DNA of 64,000 bases from Streptomyces sp. AC512_CC834 (lineage in GTDB: Bacteria; Actinomycetota; Actinomycetes; Streptomycetales; Streptomycetaceae), in NCBI RefSeq assembly GCF_019049325.1, contig NZ_JAGMUO010000078.1:1-64000 (forward strand). Reading direction: 5' to 3'. Positions 36,434-45,841 of the stretch are shown here, in pieces. Numbering within the stretch: position 1 is the stretch's first letter; every line of letters begins with the position of its first letter. Made by a program: the position numbers and the translations under genes. The notes under the pieces were generated by a model that was not told the origin of the DNA, did no database searches, and saw nothing but the letters and a program-made list of their open reading frames with translations.

Positions 36434-37966
36434 ATGCCAGAGACCACCCACGTCTACGACTACGTCGTCATCGGCGGCGGCACCGCGGGATCGGTGATCG
36501 CCTCCCGCCTCACCGAGAACCCCGATGTCACGGTCGCCGTCATCGAGGGCGGCCCCAGCGATGTCGGCCGCGACGACGTGCTGACCCTGCGCCGCTGGAT
36601 GGGCCTGCTCGGCGGCGAGCTGGACTACGACTACCCCACCACCGAGCAGCCGCGCGGCAATTCGCACATCCGGCACAGCCGCGCCCGCGTCCTCGGCGGC
36701 TGCTCCTCGCACAACACCCTCATCGCCTTCAAGCCGCTGCCCTCCGACTGGGACGAGTGGGAGGCCGCCGGTGCCAAGGGCTGGGGCGCGGTGCAGATGG
36801 AGGCGTACTTCGCCCGGCTGAAGAACAACATCGTCCCGGTCGACGAGAAGGACCGGAACGCCATCGCCCGCGACTTCGTCGACTCGGCTCGGAAGGCGCT
36901 GGACGTCCCCCGGATCGAGGGCTTCAACACCAAGCCCTTCACCGAGGGCGTCGGCTTCTTCGACCTCGCCTACCACCCCGAGAACAACAAGCGTTCCTCG
37001 GCGTCGGTGGCGTACCTGCACCCCGTGATGGACGAGCGCCCCAACCTGACGCTGATGCTGGAGACCTGGGCGTACCGCCTGGAACTGGACGGCACCCGCG
37101 CCGAGGGCGTCCACGTGCGCACCAAGGACGGCGAGGAAGTCCTGGTCAAGGCCCGTAGCGAGGTCGTGCTGTGCGCCGGCGCCGTCGACTCGCCGCGCCT
37201 GCTGATGCACTCCGGCATCGGCCCCCGCCAGGACCTCGAAGCGCTTGGCATACCCGTGGCGCTCGACCTGCCCGGCGTCGGCGAGAACCTGCTCGACCAC
37301 CCCGAGTCGGTCATCGTGTGGGAGACCGAAGGACCCATCCCGGACAACTCCGCGATGGACTCCGACGCCGGTCTGTTCGTGCGCCGCGACCCCGAACACG
37401 CGGGCCCCGACCTGATGTTCCACTTCTACCAGATCCCGTTCACGGACAATCCGGAACGGCTGGGCTACGAGCGCCCGGAGTTCGGCGTCTCCATGACCCC
37501 GAACATCCCCAAGCCGAAGAGCCGCGGCCGCCTCTACCTCACCAGCGCCGACCCGTCCGTGAAGCCCGCCCTGGACTTCCGCTACTTCACCGACGAGGAC
37601 GACCACGACGGCCGCACCCTCGTCGACGGCATCCGTATCGCCCGCAAGGTCGCCGAGTCCCAGCCGCTGGCCGGCTGGCTCAAGCGCGAGGTCTGCCCCG
37701 GCCCGGACGTCACCGGCGACGAGGAGCTGAGCGAGTACGCCCGCAAGGTCGCCCACACCGTCTACCACCCGGCGGGCACCTGCCGGATGGGCGCCGCCAC
37801 CGACGAGCAGGCCGTCGTCGACCCCGAGCTGCGGATCCGGGGCCTGGAGGGCATCCGCATCGCCGACGCCTCCGTCTTCCCGACCATGCCCGCCGTGAAC
37901 CCCATGATCGGCGTCCTCATGGTCGGCGAGCGCGCCGTCGAGCTGATCGGCGGTGACGCCCGATGA
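36434..37966 (+). CDS. betA: GMC-family FAD oxidoreductase, choline dehydrogenase-like
   Basis: A 510-aa protein. ATG 36434 starts [20 protein letters not shown], the FAD-binding GxGxx[18 protein letters not shown] is GMC signature 1 and [16 protein letters not shown] is signature 2. HPAGTCRMG near the C-terminus carries the active-site His. It probably oxidises choline to betaine aldehyde for the preceding dehydrogenase. The sequence is somewhat shorter than E. coli BetA and other alcohols are possible substrates, but the operon argues for choline. It overlaps the ABC ATPase gene by ATGA. Confidence 0.88.
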   Translation: MPETTHVYDYVVIGGGTAGSVIASRLTENPDVTVAVIEGGPSDVGRDDVLTLRRWMGLLGGELDYDYPTTEQPRGNSHIRHSRARVLGGCSSHNTLIAFKPLPSDWDEWEAAGAKGWGAVQMEAYFARLKNNIVPVDEKDRNAIARDFVDSARKALDVPRIEGFNTKPFTEGVGFFDLAYHPENNKRSSASVAYLHPVMDERPNLTLMLETWAYRLELDGTRAEGVHVRTKDGEEVLVKARSEVVLCAGAVDSPRLLMHSGIGPRQDLEALGIPVALDLPGVGENLLDHPESVIVWETEGPIPDNSAMDSDAGLFVRRDPEHAGPDLMFHFYQIPFTDNPERLGYERPEFGVSMTPNIPKPKSRGRLYLTSADPSVKPALDFRYFTDEDDHDGRTLVDGIRIARKVAESQPLAGWLKREVCPGPDVTGDEELSEYARKVAHTVYHPAGTCRMGAATDEQAVVDPELRIRGLEGIRIADASVFPTMPAVNPMIGVLMVGERAVELIGGDAR

Positions 37967-39258
37967 GCACCACCACCAACGCCGGTACGCCCAGTACGCC
38001 CGGTACGCCCGGTACGCCGCCGGGTACGGACGAGAGCGCCGCTCCCGTCTTCTCCGTGGACGGCCTGTGGAAGGTCTTCGGACCCAAGGCCGACCGGATA
38101 CCCGCCGACCCGGAACTCACCGCCCTGAGCCCGGCCGAGCTGCGCTCGCGCACCGGCTGCACCGCCGCAGTCGCGGACGTCTCCTTCGACGTGCACAAGG
38201 GCGAGGTCTTCGTCGTCATGGGCCTGTCCGGCTCCGGCAAGTCCACCCTCGTACGCTGTCTGACCCGGCTGATCGAGCCGACCGCCGGTTCCATCGCCAT
38301 CGACGGTGAGGACGTCCGCGCGATGGACAGATCCCGGCTGCGCGAACTGCGCCGCCACCGCGCCGCGATGGTCTTCCAGCACTTCGGCCTGCTCCCGCAC
38401 CGCACGGTCCTCGACAACGTGGCCTACGGCCTCGAGGTCCAGGGTCTGGGCCGCGCCGAGCGCCGCGAACGCGCCGCCGCGATCGTCGCCAAGGTCGGCC
38501 TGGAGGGCCTGGAGCAGCGCCGCCCCGGCCAGCTCTCCGGCGGCCAGCGCCAGCGCGTCGGCCTCGCCCGCGCCCTCGCCGTGGACCCCGAGGTCCTGCT
38601 CTTCGACGAACCGTTCAGCGCGCTCGACCCGCTGATCCGGCGGGACATGCAGGAGGAGGTCGTCCGGCTGCACCAGGAGGAGGGCCGCACGATGGTCTTC
38701 ATCACCCACGACCTCCAGGAAGCCCTGAAGCTCGGCGACCGCATCGCCCTGATGCGCGACGGCCGCGTCGTGCAGCTCGGCACCCCCGAGGAGATCGTCG
38801 GCTCGCCCGCCGACGACTACGTCCGCGAGTTCGTCCGCGACGTCCCGCGCGAGCAGGTCCTCACCGTCCGTACGGCCATGCGCCCCGCGTCCTCGGCCGA
38901 CGAGGCGGGCAGCGGCCCCGCGCTCCGCCCCGACGCCACCGTCTCCAAGGCCATCGAGGCCGTCGCCCGCGCCGGCTCCCCGGCCCGCGTGATGGACGAC
39001 GGCCGCTGCCTGGGCGTCGTCGACGCGGAGGCCCTGCTCGGCGTCGTCGCCGGAACCACCGGAACCGCCGGAACCGCCGTATCCGCCGGAGGCAGCGACG
39101 CCGGTACCGCCGGAACCGCTGGAGGCAGCGACGCCGGTACCGCCGGAACCGCCGTATCCGCCGGAGGCAACGACGCCGGAACCGAACGCCCCGAGGGAGC
39201 TGATGCCCCCGCGACGGATCTCGCCGAGGAGGCGGACGAGCGCAAGGAGGCGGTCTGA
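37963..39258 (+). CDS. glycine betaine/proline ABC transporter ATP-binding protein
   Basis: A 431-aa protein of the ProV/OpuAA type. The ATPase domain has Walker [10 protein letters not shown], the signature [15 protein letters not shown], Walker [14 protein letters not shown] and the switch His in [10 protein letters not shown] ProV-like linker follows ([19 protein letters not shown]) with one poor CBS-like segment ([19 protein letters not shown]). The last ~75 residues are a low-complexity [18 protein letters not shown] tail encoded by DNA repeats at 39050-39185. It also has a threonine/proline/glycine tail at the N-terminus. It drives uptake through the fused permease that follows (TGATG overlap). 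Confidence 0.93.
   Translation: MSTTTNAGTPSTPGTPGTPPGTDESAAPVFSVDGLWKVFGPKADRIPADPELTALSPAELRSRTGCTAAVADVSFDVHKGEVFVVMGLSGSGKSTLVRCLTRLIEPTAGSIAIDGEDVRAMDRSRLRELRRHRAAMVFQHFGLLPHRTVLDNVAYGLEVQGLGRAERRERAAAIVAKVGLEGLEQRRPGQLSGGQRQRVGLARALAVDPEVLLFDEPFSALDPLIRRDMQEEVVRLHQEEGRTMVFITHDLQEALKLGDRIALMRDGRVVQLGTPEEIVGSPADDYVREFVRDVPREQVLTVRTAMRPASSADEAGSGPALRPDATVSKAIEAVARAGSPARVMDDGRCLGVVDAEALLGVVAGTTGTAGTAVSAGGSDAGTAGTAGGSDAGTAGTAVSAGGNDAGTERPEGADAPATDLAEEADERKEAV
39050..39185 (+). repeat. degenerate tandem repeats within the betaine ABC ATPase gene
   Basis: GGAACCGCC-type 9-bp units and a longer repeated block (GGAGGCAGCGACGCCGGTAC, twice) encode the [16 protein letters not shown] tail. These are in-frame and likely to vary in copy number between strains. 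Confidence 0.8.
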
Positions 39259-41204
39259 TGGCCACGGTCACCGCACCCGCCGCCCGCCGCCCCGCGCTCC
39301 CCGGCGCCCTGCGCCACCCCGCCGCCCGCAAGCTCCTCACCCTCGCCGTCGCCGCCGCGATCCTCGTCCCCCTGGCCGTCTCCCAGTGGGGCGGCACCAC
39401 CTGGCCCGACGCGCTGACCGTCGACGTCTCCGAGCCGCTCGGCAAGGCCAGCGACTGGATCATCGACAACCGCGACAGCCACCCGCTGTTCCTCTACTTC
39501 TTCGGCCACGTCAGCAACGTCGTCGTCATCGCCGTACGCGCCGTGTACCTCGCCCTCCTCGCCGTCGGCTGGGCCGGGGTCACCGCGATCGGCGCCCTCG
39601 TCGCCTGGCGGGTGGCCGGTGTGCGGCTCGCCCTCGGCACGGGCGCGGCGTTCCTCGCGTGCGGGCTGCTCGGCATGTGGGTGCCGACCATGCAGACCCT
39701 CGCGCTGATGGTCGTCGCCGTCCTCGCGTCCGTCGCCGTGGGCGCCCTGCTGGGCCTGGCCGCCGGTCTCTCCGACCGGATGGACCGCGTCCTGCGCCCG
39801 GTGCTCGACACCATGCAGGTGCTGCCCGCCTTCGCCTACCTCCTCCCCGTCGTCCTGGTCTTCGGCATCGGCGTCCCCGCCGCCGTCCTGGCCACCGTCG
39901 TCTACGCCGCCCCGCCCATGGCCCGGCTCACCTCGCTGGGCCTGCGCGGCGCCGACAAGGAGGTCCTGGAGGCCGTCGAGTCCCTCGGCACCACCGCCCG
40001 CCAGCGGCTGCTGACCGCCCGCATCCCGCTGGCCCGCAAGGAACTCCTCCTCGGCGTCAACCAGACGATCATGATGGCGCTGTCCATGGCCGTCATCGCC
40101 TCCGTCATCGGCGCCGGCGGCCTCGGCGACCGCGTCTACCAGGCGCTCGCCTCGGTCGACGTCGGCGCGGCCCTCGCGGCCGGCATCCCGATCGTGCTGC
40201 TCGCCGTCGTCCTGGACCGCGTCACCGGCGCGGCGGGCGAACGGCTCGGGGGGTCCGGCAGGTCCCCGGTGACCTGGCTGTACGCCCTGGTCGTCGCCGC
40301 GGCCGTCGCGCTCGCCGGACGACTCGCCGGCTTCCTCGACTGGCCCGACGGGTGGGACGTGAACATCGCCGAGCCCGTCAACCGGGCCGTCGACTGGATG
40401 ACCGCCCACCTGTACTCCGGCGTCCCGGTCGTCGGCGGCACCGCCGACTGGGCCGCCCACTTCACGAGCTGGATCCTCAACCCGCTGCGTGAGGGCCTCC
40501 AGTGGCTGCCCTGGTGGTCCGTACTCCTCATCGTCGCCGCCCTTGCCTGGCTGATCGGCACCTGGCGCACCGCGCTCACCGCCGTCCTCGCGATGGCCGC
40601 GATCGGCGTGCTCGGCGTGTGGAACCCGTCCCTGGACACGCTCTCGCAGGTGCTCGCCGCCGTCGCCGTCACCCTGGTCATCGGCTTCGCGACGGGCATC
40701 GCCGCCGCCCGCAGCGACCGCTTCGAACGCGCGCTGCGGCCCGTCCTGGACGTGTTCCAGACGATGCCGCAGTTCGTGTACCTGATCCCGGTCGTCGCCC
40801 TGTTCGGCGTCGGCCGCGCGCCCGCCGCGGCCGCCGCCGTCGTCTACGCCCTCCCGGCCGTCGTCCGCATCACCACCCAGGGGCTGCGCCAGGTCGACCC
40901 GGCCGCGCTGGAGTCGGCGCGCTCGCTCGGCGCGAGCACCGGGCAGCAACTGCGGCAGGTCCAGCTCCCGCTGGCCCGCCGGTCCCTGCTGCTCGCCGTC
41001 AACCAGGGCGTCGTCCTCGTCCTCGCCGTCGTCATCATCGGCGGCCTGGTCGGCGGTGGCGCGCTCGGCTACCAGGTCGTCTTCGGCCTGGCCCAGGGCG
41101 ACCTGGCGACCGGTCTGGTGGCGGGCGCCGCGATCGTCTGCCTCGGCCTGATGCTCGACCGGGTCACCCAGCCGACCGAACGCCGTCCGAAGAAGGGAGC
41201 CTGA
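39258..41204 (+). CDS. betaine ABC transporter permease, two permease domains fused in tandem
   Basis: A 648-aa protein, about twice the usual ProW/OpuAB length. Each half has the same order. N half: VLDTMQVLPAFAYLLPVVLVFGIG, then ARIPLARKELLLGVNQTIMMAL, with the EAA-type loop in between. C half: VLDVFQTMPQFVYLIPVVALFGVG, then QLPLARRSLLLAVNQGVVLVL. Both also share a predicted external WP/DG...W segment before the core. A single chain could thus supply both transmembrane units of the importer. It overlaps the ATPase gene by one base and is followed after 1 base by the binding-protein gene. Confidence 0.92.
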   Translation: MATVTAPAARRPALPGALRHPAARKLLTLAVAAAILVPLAVSQWGGTTWPDALTVDVSEPLGKASDWIIDNRDSHPLFLYFFGHVSNVVVIAVRAVYLALLAVGWAGVTAIGALVAWRVAGVRLALGTGAAFLACGLLGMWVPTMQTLALMVVAVLASVAVGALLGLAAGLSDRMDRVLRPVLDTMQVLPAFAYLLPVVLVFGIGVPAAVLATVVYAAPPMARLTSLGLRGADKEVLEAVESLGTTARQRLLTARIPLARKELLLGVNQTIMMALSMAVIASVIGAGGLGDRVYQALASVDVGAALAAGIPIVLLAVVLDRVTGAAGERLGGSGRSPVTWLYALVVAAAVALAGRLAGFLDWPDGWDVNIAEPVNRAVDWMTAHLYSGVPVVGGTADWAAHFTSWILNPLREGLQWLPWWSVLLIVAALAWLIGTWRTALTAVLAMAAIGVLGVWNPSLDTLSQVLAAVAVTLVIGFATGIAAARSDRFERALRPVLDVFQTMPQFVYLIPVVALFGVGRAPAAAAAVVYALPAVVRITTQGLRQVDPAALESARSLGASTGQQLRQVQLPLARRSLLLAVNQGVVLVLAVVIIGGLVGGGALGYQVVFGLAQGDLATGLVAGAAIVCLGLMLDRVTQPTERRPKKGA

Positions 41205-41205
41205 C

Positions 41206-42162
41206 ATGCGGATGCGTACGACCTCCGCCCTCGCGGGCGTGGCCGCGCTGACGCTGCTGACCGGCTGCGGCGCCGCCGACATGACCAAGCAGGCGTCCCC
41301 GTTCGCCAACGCCCAGGGCGCCAAGACCGTCACCCTGTCCGTGCAGTCCTGGGTCGGCGCCCAGGCCAACGTGGCCGTCGCCCAGTACCTGCTCGAACAC
41401 GAGCTGGGCTACCGCGTCGACACCGTCCAGGTCGACGAGGTCCCCGCCTGGGACGCGCTCAGCCAGGGCCGCGTCGACGCCATCCTGGAGGACTGGGGCC
41501 ACCCCGAACAGGAACAGCGCTACGTCGAGGACAAGAAGACCATCGCCCCCGGCGGCGACCTCGGCGTCACCGGGCACATCGGCTGGTTCGTCCCGACGTA
41601 CTTCGCGAAGAAGCACCCGGACGTCACCAACTGGAAGAACCTCGACAAGTACGCCGACCTGCTGCGCACCGCGGAGAGCGGCGGCAAGGGCCAGCTTCTG
41701 GACGGCTCCCCGTCCTACGTCACCAACGACAAGGCGCTGGTGAAGAACCTCGACCTGGACTACCAGGTCGTCTTCGCCGGCTCCGAGGCCGCCCAGATCA
41801 CCCAGATGCAGCAGTTCGCCAAGGAGAAGAAGCCCTTCCTGAGCTACTGGTACACCCCCCAGTGGCTGATGCAGAAGGTCCCGATGACCGAGGTGAAGCT
41901 GCCGCCGTACAAGGAGGGCTGCGACGCCGACCCGGCGAAGGTCGCCTGCGCCTACCCGGTCACCCCGCTGCAGAAGTACCTCAACGCCGACTTCGCGAAG
42001 GACGGCGGCAAGGCGGCGGAGTTCCTGAAGAAGTTCAAGTGGACGACCGAGGACCAGAACCAGGTCTCCCTGATGATCGCCCAGCAGAAGCTGCGGCCCG
42101 AGGAGGCGGCGAAGAAGTGGGTGGACGGCCACGAGTCCGTCTGGAAGAAGTGGCTGTCCTGA
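41206..42162 (+). CDS. glycine betaine/choline-binding lipoprotein
   Basis: A 318-aa protein with a lipoprotein signal peptide. The lipobox is LLTGC with Cys24, so it is tethered to the outer face of the membrane. The mature part is an OpuAC-type binding protein: VTLSVQSWVGAQANVAVAQYLLEHELGY, VDAILEDWGHPEQ, HIGWFVPTYFAKKHPD, and FLSYWYTPQWL. Several Trp and Tyr residues would form the aromatic cage for the quaternary amine. It is the last gene of the choline/betaine operon and delivers substrate to the fused permease. Confidence 0.93.
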   Translation: MRMRTTSALAGVAALTLLTGCGAADMTKQASPFANAQGAKTVTLSVQSWVGAQANVAVAQYLLEHELGYRVDTVQVDEVPAWDALSQGRVDAILEDWGHPEQEQRYVEDKKTIAPGGDLGVTGHIGWFVPTYFAKKHPDVTNWKNLDKYADLLRTAESGGKGQLLDGSPSYVTNDKALVKNLDLDYQVVFAGSEAAQITQMQQFAKEKKPFLSYWYTPQWLMQKVPMTEVKLPPYKEGCDADPAKVACAYPVTPLQKYLNADFAKDGGKAAEFLKKFKWTTEDQNQVSLMIAQQKLRPEEAAKKWVDGHESVWKKWLS

Positions 42163-42165
42163 CCG

Positions 42166-42924
42166 TCACTCCGCCGACCGGGTCGCCGGCCGTTCAGCGA
42201 GCCGTTCCGCGAGCCGTTCAGCGATCTCCCGCACCGCACGCTCCGCGTGCCGCTGGAGACCCGGCCCGAACGTGATCCGGGTGGCCCCGAGTCCGCCGAG
42301 TTCGGTGGGCGAGGGGCCTCCCCCGGGCCGGGCGACCATGTTCAGCGGCCCTTGGATCCCGGCCCGCAGCAGGGGCAGTACGGCGGTCGGGGCGCCGATC
42401 GGATACACGCAGTCCGCGCCCGCCGCGACATACGCAGCGGCCCGCTCGATCGCCGCGCCCGGATCGTCGACGCCCCTGATGAACGTGTCGATCCGGGCGT
42501 TGAGGAAGAGCCGGCCGCCGGCCGCGTCCCGCACCCCGGCCAGCCACTCGGCGTGCTCCACCGGGTCCTTGAGCACCCCGTCGTCCGTGGAGTCCTCGAG
42601 GTTGCAGCCCACGGCGCCCGCCTCGAGCAGCCGCTCCACCAGCTCCTTGGGCGCGAGCCCGTACCCGCCCTCGACGTCCGCCGACACGGGCACGTCCACG
42701 GCGCGCGCGATCCGCGCGATCGCCGCGAACATCTCGTCGGCCGGTGTCGCCCCGTCCTCGTACCCGAGCGAGGCCGCGACCCCGGCGCTCGGTGTCGCCA
42801 GCGCCGGGAACCCCGCCTCCGCGAACACCCGGGCGCTCGCCGCGTCCCAGGGTCCTGGCAGTACGAGGGGATCGTCCGGGACCCGGCCGTGGTGCAGGGC
42901 GCGAAAGGCGGCGGCGTGACTCAC
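42166..42924 (-). CDS. isocitrate lyase/PEP mutase family protein
   Basis: A 252-aa TIM-barrel protein. LVLPGPWDAASARVFAEAGFPALAT and VPVSADVEGGYG carry the metal-binding Asp/Glu. GAVGCNLEDSTDD follows, then LFLNARIDTF. The family includes methylisocitrate lyase, PEP mutase and oxaloacetase; the KKCG-type lyase motif of isocitrate lyase is absent here, so the reaction is unassigned. The C-terminus has an AERLAERLAERPA repeat. It is the third gene of a leftward operon with two carboxymuconolactone-family genes (ATGA overlap). Confidence 0.85.
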   Translation of the reverse strand: MSHAAAFRALHHGRVPDDPLVLPGPWDAASARVFAEAGFPALATPSAGVAASLGYEDGATPADEMFAAIARIARAVDVPVSADVEGGYGLAPKELVERLLEAGAVGCNLEDSTDDGVLKDPVEHAEWLAGVRDAAGGRLFLNARIDTFIRGVDDPGAAIERAAAYVAAGADCVYPIGAPTAVLPLLRAGIQGPLNMVARPGGGPSPTELGGLGATRITFGPGLQRHAERAVREIAERLAERLAERPATRSAE

Positions 42925-43367
42925 GGTGTGTAACCCCCCGGTGGGACCCGGCGGCCGACCATCAGCCGGTTCCAGCTATTGATGACGGTGATCACCCCGA
43001 CGAGGTGGGCCAGCTCACCGTCGGCGAAGTGTACGGCGGCCCGCTCGTACACCGCATCGGGCACGAAGCCCTCGGTCAGGACCGTCACCGCCTCGGTCAG
43101 CGCGAGCGCGGCCCGCTCCCGCCCGTCGTACAGGTCCCCGGCCTCCTCCCAGGCGGCGAGCAGGCCGAGCCGCTGCTCGCTCTCCCCGTTCCTGCGGGCC
43201 AGGGTGAGGTGCATGTCGAGGCAGAAGGCGCAGTGGTTGAGCTGCGAGGCCCGGATCATCACCAGCTCGGCGAGCGCGGGATCGCCGAGCCCCTTCTTGG
43301 CCGCCGCGCTCAGCGCGGACAGGGCCTGCCCGACCTCCCGGTCCAGGAACTGCGTGCGGGCCGTCAC
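42921..43367 (-). CDS. carboxymuconolactone decarboxylase/AhpD-like protein (copy 2)
   Basis: A 148-aa protein from GTG 43367, overlapping the upstream copy's stop (GTGA). It has the redox motif HCAFCLDMH (CxxC followed by His), preceded by VMIRASQLN. LLAAWEEAGDLYDGRERAALALTEAVTVLTEG forms the helical core. AhpD-like proteins reduce peroxides or act in thiol relay. It shares over half of its residues with the copy at 43364-43918. Coupled to the PEP-mutase-like gene downstream. Confidence 0.88.
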   Translation of the reverse strand: MTARTQFLDREVGQALSALSAAAKKGLGDPALAELVMIRASQLNHCAFCLDMHLTLARRNGESEQRLGLLAAWEEAGDLYDGRERAALALTEAVTVLTEGFVPDAVYERAAVHFADGELAHLVGVITVINSWNRLMVGRRVPPGGYTP

Positions 43368-43918
43368 GCGTGCTGACCGGGCGCGTAGTGGCCCGGCGTC
43401 CTCCGGCAGGTCACGCCGAACCGGTTCCAGGCGTTGATCGCCGTGATCGCGGCGATCAACTGCGCCAGCTCCGGCTCGTCGAACTGCTTGGCGGCCCTCG
43501 CGTACACCTCGTCCGGCACGAAGCCGTCGGTCAGCACGGTGACCGCCTCGGTCAGCTCGATCGCCGCCAGCTCCTTCTCAGTGTAGAAGTGCCGCGACTC
43601 CTCCCAGGCGGCCAGTTGCACGATCCGCTCCACGCTCTCCCCGGCCGCGAGGGCGTCCTTGGTGTGCATGTCGAGGCAGAAGGCGCAGTGGTTGATCTGC
43701 GAGGCGCGGATCTTCACCAGCTCGTACAGCGTCGGGTCCAGGCCCCGCTTGGCGGCGGTCTCGAGCCGGAGCATCGCCTTGTAGACCTCGGGCGCGTGCC
43801 GCGACCAGTCCAGCCGGACGGGCAGCTCGGAGGCGTAGCCGGTACTCGTCGTGTCATCGACCTTCGTGCCATCGGTGTGCGTGTCATTGGAGTGCGTGTC
43901 ATCGGAGTGCGTGGTCAT
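43364..43918 (-). CDS. carboxymuconolactone decarboxylase/AhpD-like protein (copy 1)
   Basis: A 184-aa protein with an extra ~35-residue His/Asp/Thr-rich N-terminus (HSDDTHSNDTHTDGT) encoded by short repeats. Without it the length matches copy 2. The redox motif is again HCAFCLDMH, in KIRASQINHCAFCLDMHTKD. The 'SRH' and 'W..E' surroundings are conserved. It is the first gene of the leftward operon and diverges from the MocR gene, only 46 bases away, so MocR may control this operon. The N-terminal stretch may be an artefact of start choice, but no better start was found. Confidence 0.85.
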   Translation of the reverse strand: MTTHSDDTHSNDTHTDGTKVDDTTSTGYASELPVRLDWSRHAPEVYKAMLRLETAAKRGLDPTLYELVKIRASQINHCAFCLDMHTKDALAAGESVERIVQLAAWEESRHFYTEKELAAIELTEAVTVLTDGFVPDEVYARAAKQFDEPELAQLIAAITAINAWNRFGVTCRRTPGHYAPGQHA

Positions 43919-43964
43919 GCCTCGACCCTAGGAAGGAAGCAGCCCAGGAGTATGGTCCATTTCC

Positions 43965-45350
43965 ATGGCTAGATCATGGGCCACTCTGGGCGTCGACCTG
44001 CATCTGGAACCCACCGGACCAGGCCTGCGCCGCGGCCTCACCGGCGCCCTGCGCGAGGCCGTCCGCACCGGCCGCCTCGCCCCCGGCACCCAACTGCCCT
44101 CCTCCCGCACCCTCGCCGCCGACCTCGGCATCGCCCGCAACACCGTCGCCGACGCCTACGCCGACCTCGTCGCCGAGGGCTGGCTCACCGCGCGCCAGGG
44201 CTCGGGCACCCGTGTCGCCGAGCGCGTCGTCGACCCGCCGGCCGGTGCCGCGGTACGGCGCCCCCGGCTGCCGGCCCGCCCCGCCCACGACCTGCGCCCC
44301 GGCACCCCCGACCTCGCCTCCTTCCCGCGCGCCGAGTGGCTCAGGGCCGCCCGCCGCGCCGTCACCGCCGCCCCCAACGACGCCCTCGGCTACGGCGACC
44401 CCCGCGGCAGGCCCGAGCTGCGCACCGCGCTGGCGGGCTACCTCGCCCGGGCCCGCGGCGTGCGCGCCGACCCCGAGAGCCTGCTGGTCTGCGGCGGCGT
44501 CGCACACGGCCTCGTACTGCTGGCCGCCGTACTGCGGGCGCGCGGCGTGCACACCGTGGCCGTCGAGTCGTACGGCCTCCACGTCCACCGCGACCTGCTC
44601 ACGAAGGCCGGGCTGCGCACCGTCGCGCTGCCCGTCGACGACCGGGGCGCGGCTCCCGGGGCGCTCGCGGACGCGGGTGCCGTGCTCCTGACCCCCGCCC
44701 ACCAGTTTCCGACGGGTGTCCCCCTGCACCCCGACCGCAGGGCTGCCTTCGTGGACTGGGCCCGGCGCACCGGCGGCCTGGTCCTCGAGGACGACTACGA
44801 CGGCGAGTTCCGCTACGACCGCAAGCCCGTCGGCGCCCTCCAGGGACTGGACCCCGACCGCGTCGTCCACCTGGGCACCGCCAGCAAGTCCCTCGCGCCC
44901 GGCCTGCGGCTGGGCTGGCTGATGCTGCCGCCGTCGCTTGCCGGAGACGTCCTGGACGGCATCGCGGGCCGTACCCCGGGCGTGCTCGACCAGTTGACCC
45001 TCGCGGAGTTCGTCGACTCCGGCGACTACGACCGGCACGTCAGGTCCGCCCGCCTGCGCTACCGGCGCCGCCGCGACGCACTGGTCGCCGCCCTCGCCGA
45101 GCGCGCGCCCCAGGTCCAAGTCACCGGCATCGCCGCCGGACTGCACGCCGTCCTCCAACTGCCGCCCGGCACCGAGCAGCAGGCCGTACGGGCCGCCGCC
45201 TGGCACGGACTCGCGGTGCACGGCCTGTCCATGTTCCGGCACCCGCACGCGTCCGGCCCCCCGCAGGACGCCCTCGTCGTCGGCTACGGCACTCCGCCCG
45301 ACCACGCCTGGGCGGGGGCCCTGGACGCGCTGTGCCGGGCGCTGCCGTAA
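43965..45350 (+). CDS. MocR/PdxR-type regulator (GntR HTH + aminotransferase-like domain)
   Basis: A 461-aa protein. The GntR winged helix is at ~20-85: RRGLTGALREAVRTGRLAPG, LPSSRTLAADLGIARNTVADAY. Residues ~110-460 are a fold-type I aminotransferase domain with the PLP lysine in HLGTASKSLAPGLRLGWL and GLVLEDDYDGEFRYD. MocR proteins sense PLP or amino-acid-linked ligands and often control a divergent gene. Here the divergent operon has two AhpD-like proteins and a PEP-mutase-like enzyme. The 46-base gap means the promoters overlap, consistent with mutual regulation. Confidence 0.9.
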   Translation: MARSWATLGVDLHLEPTGPGLRRGLTGALREAVRTGRLAPGTQLPSSRTLAADLGIARNTVADAYADLVAEGWLTARQGSGTRVAERVVDPPAGAAVRRPRLPARPAHDLRPGTPDLASFPRAEWLRAARRAVTAAPNDALGYGDPRGRPELRTALAGYLARARGVRADPESLLVCGGVAHGLVLLAAVLRARGVHTVAVESYGLHVHRDLLTKAGLRTVALPVDDRGAAPGALADAGAVLLTPAHQFPTGVPLHPDRRAAFVDWARRTGGLVLEDDYDGEFRYDRKPVGALQGLDPDRVVHLGTASKSLAPGLRLGWLMLPPSLAGDVLDGIAGRTPGVLDQLTLAEFVDSGDYDRHVRSARLRYRRRRDALVAALAERAPQVQVTGIAAGLHAVLQLPPGTEQQAVRAAAWHGLAVHGLSMFRHPHASGPPQDALVVGYGTPPDHAWAGALDALCRALP

Positions 45351-45446
45351 AGTCCACCCGCGACAGGGGCCGTACACTCGATCGGTCCAACTGTCGTACA
45401 ACCGCACCGAACACGCGACACGCGCGGACAACGGGGAGACAGAGAA

Positions 45447-45833
45447 ATGGCGGAGACCCGGCGACGGCTGCGGTCGAGCACAGTGGTGCTCGGCGGCATG
45501 GGAATGCTCGCGGCGGCCCTGAGCGCATGCGGTTCGGACCCCGACCGCCGCTGCGTGGACCGCGACAGCTACGACTTCCTCAACGGCTACAAGGTCGTTG
45601 CCGACAAGAACTGCAAGTCGGGCTCTTCCGGCAGTTCGTCCGGCGGCTCGTACGGCAAGGGCGGCAAGGGCGGCAAGAAGAAGGCCGGCTCCTCGAGGTC
45701 CGCGGCCGACGCCGACTGGTACTACGACGGCGACGTCAGCAGCGGCTGGGCCGACGACGGCACCTTCAGCCGCTCCGAGGCCGTCGACCGGGGCGGCTTC
45801 GGCTGCTCGGGCTCCGGCAGCGGCGGCGGCTGA
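45447..45833 (+). CDS. small secreted lipoprotein
   Basis: A 128-aa protein from ATG 45447, with GGGGAGACAGAG upstream. A twin-Arg-like basic start (RRRLRSS) precedes a hydrophobic core and the lipobox LSAC (Cys28), so it is probably lipid-anchored. CVDRDSYDFLNGYKVV and a Ser/Gly/Lys-rich linker (SSGGSYGKGGKGGKKK) follow. The end is SGWADDGTFSRSEAVDRGGFG. The gene directly precedes a glutathionylspermidine-synthase-like gene (8-base gap), a pairing seen repeatedly in Streptomyces. TACACT near 45373 may be the -10. Function unknown. Confidence 0.75.
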   Translation: MAETRRRLRSSTVVLGGMGMLAAALSACGSDPDRRCVDRDSYDFLNGYKVVADKNCKSGSSGSSSGGSYGKGGKGGKKKAGSSRSAADADWYYDGDVSSGWADDGTFSRSEAVDRGGFGCSGSGSGGG

Positions 45834-45841
45834 GCACGGCC

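Noticed and set aside
38817-41369. 850-codon minus-strand frame rich in Asp, Gly, Glu and His
   Set aside because: Antisense of the betaine permease; acidic low-complexity composition is typical of reverse-frame reading of GC-rich membrane genes.
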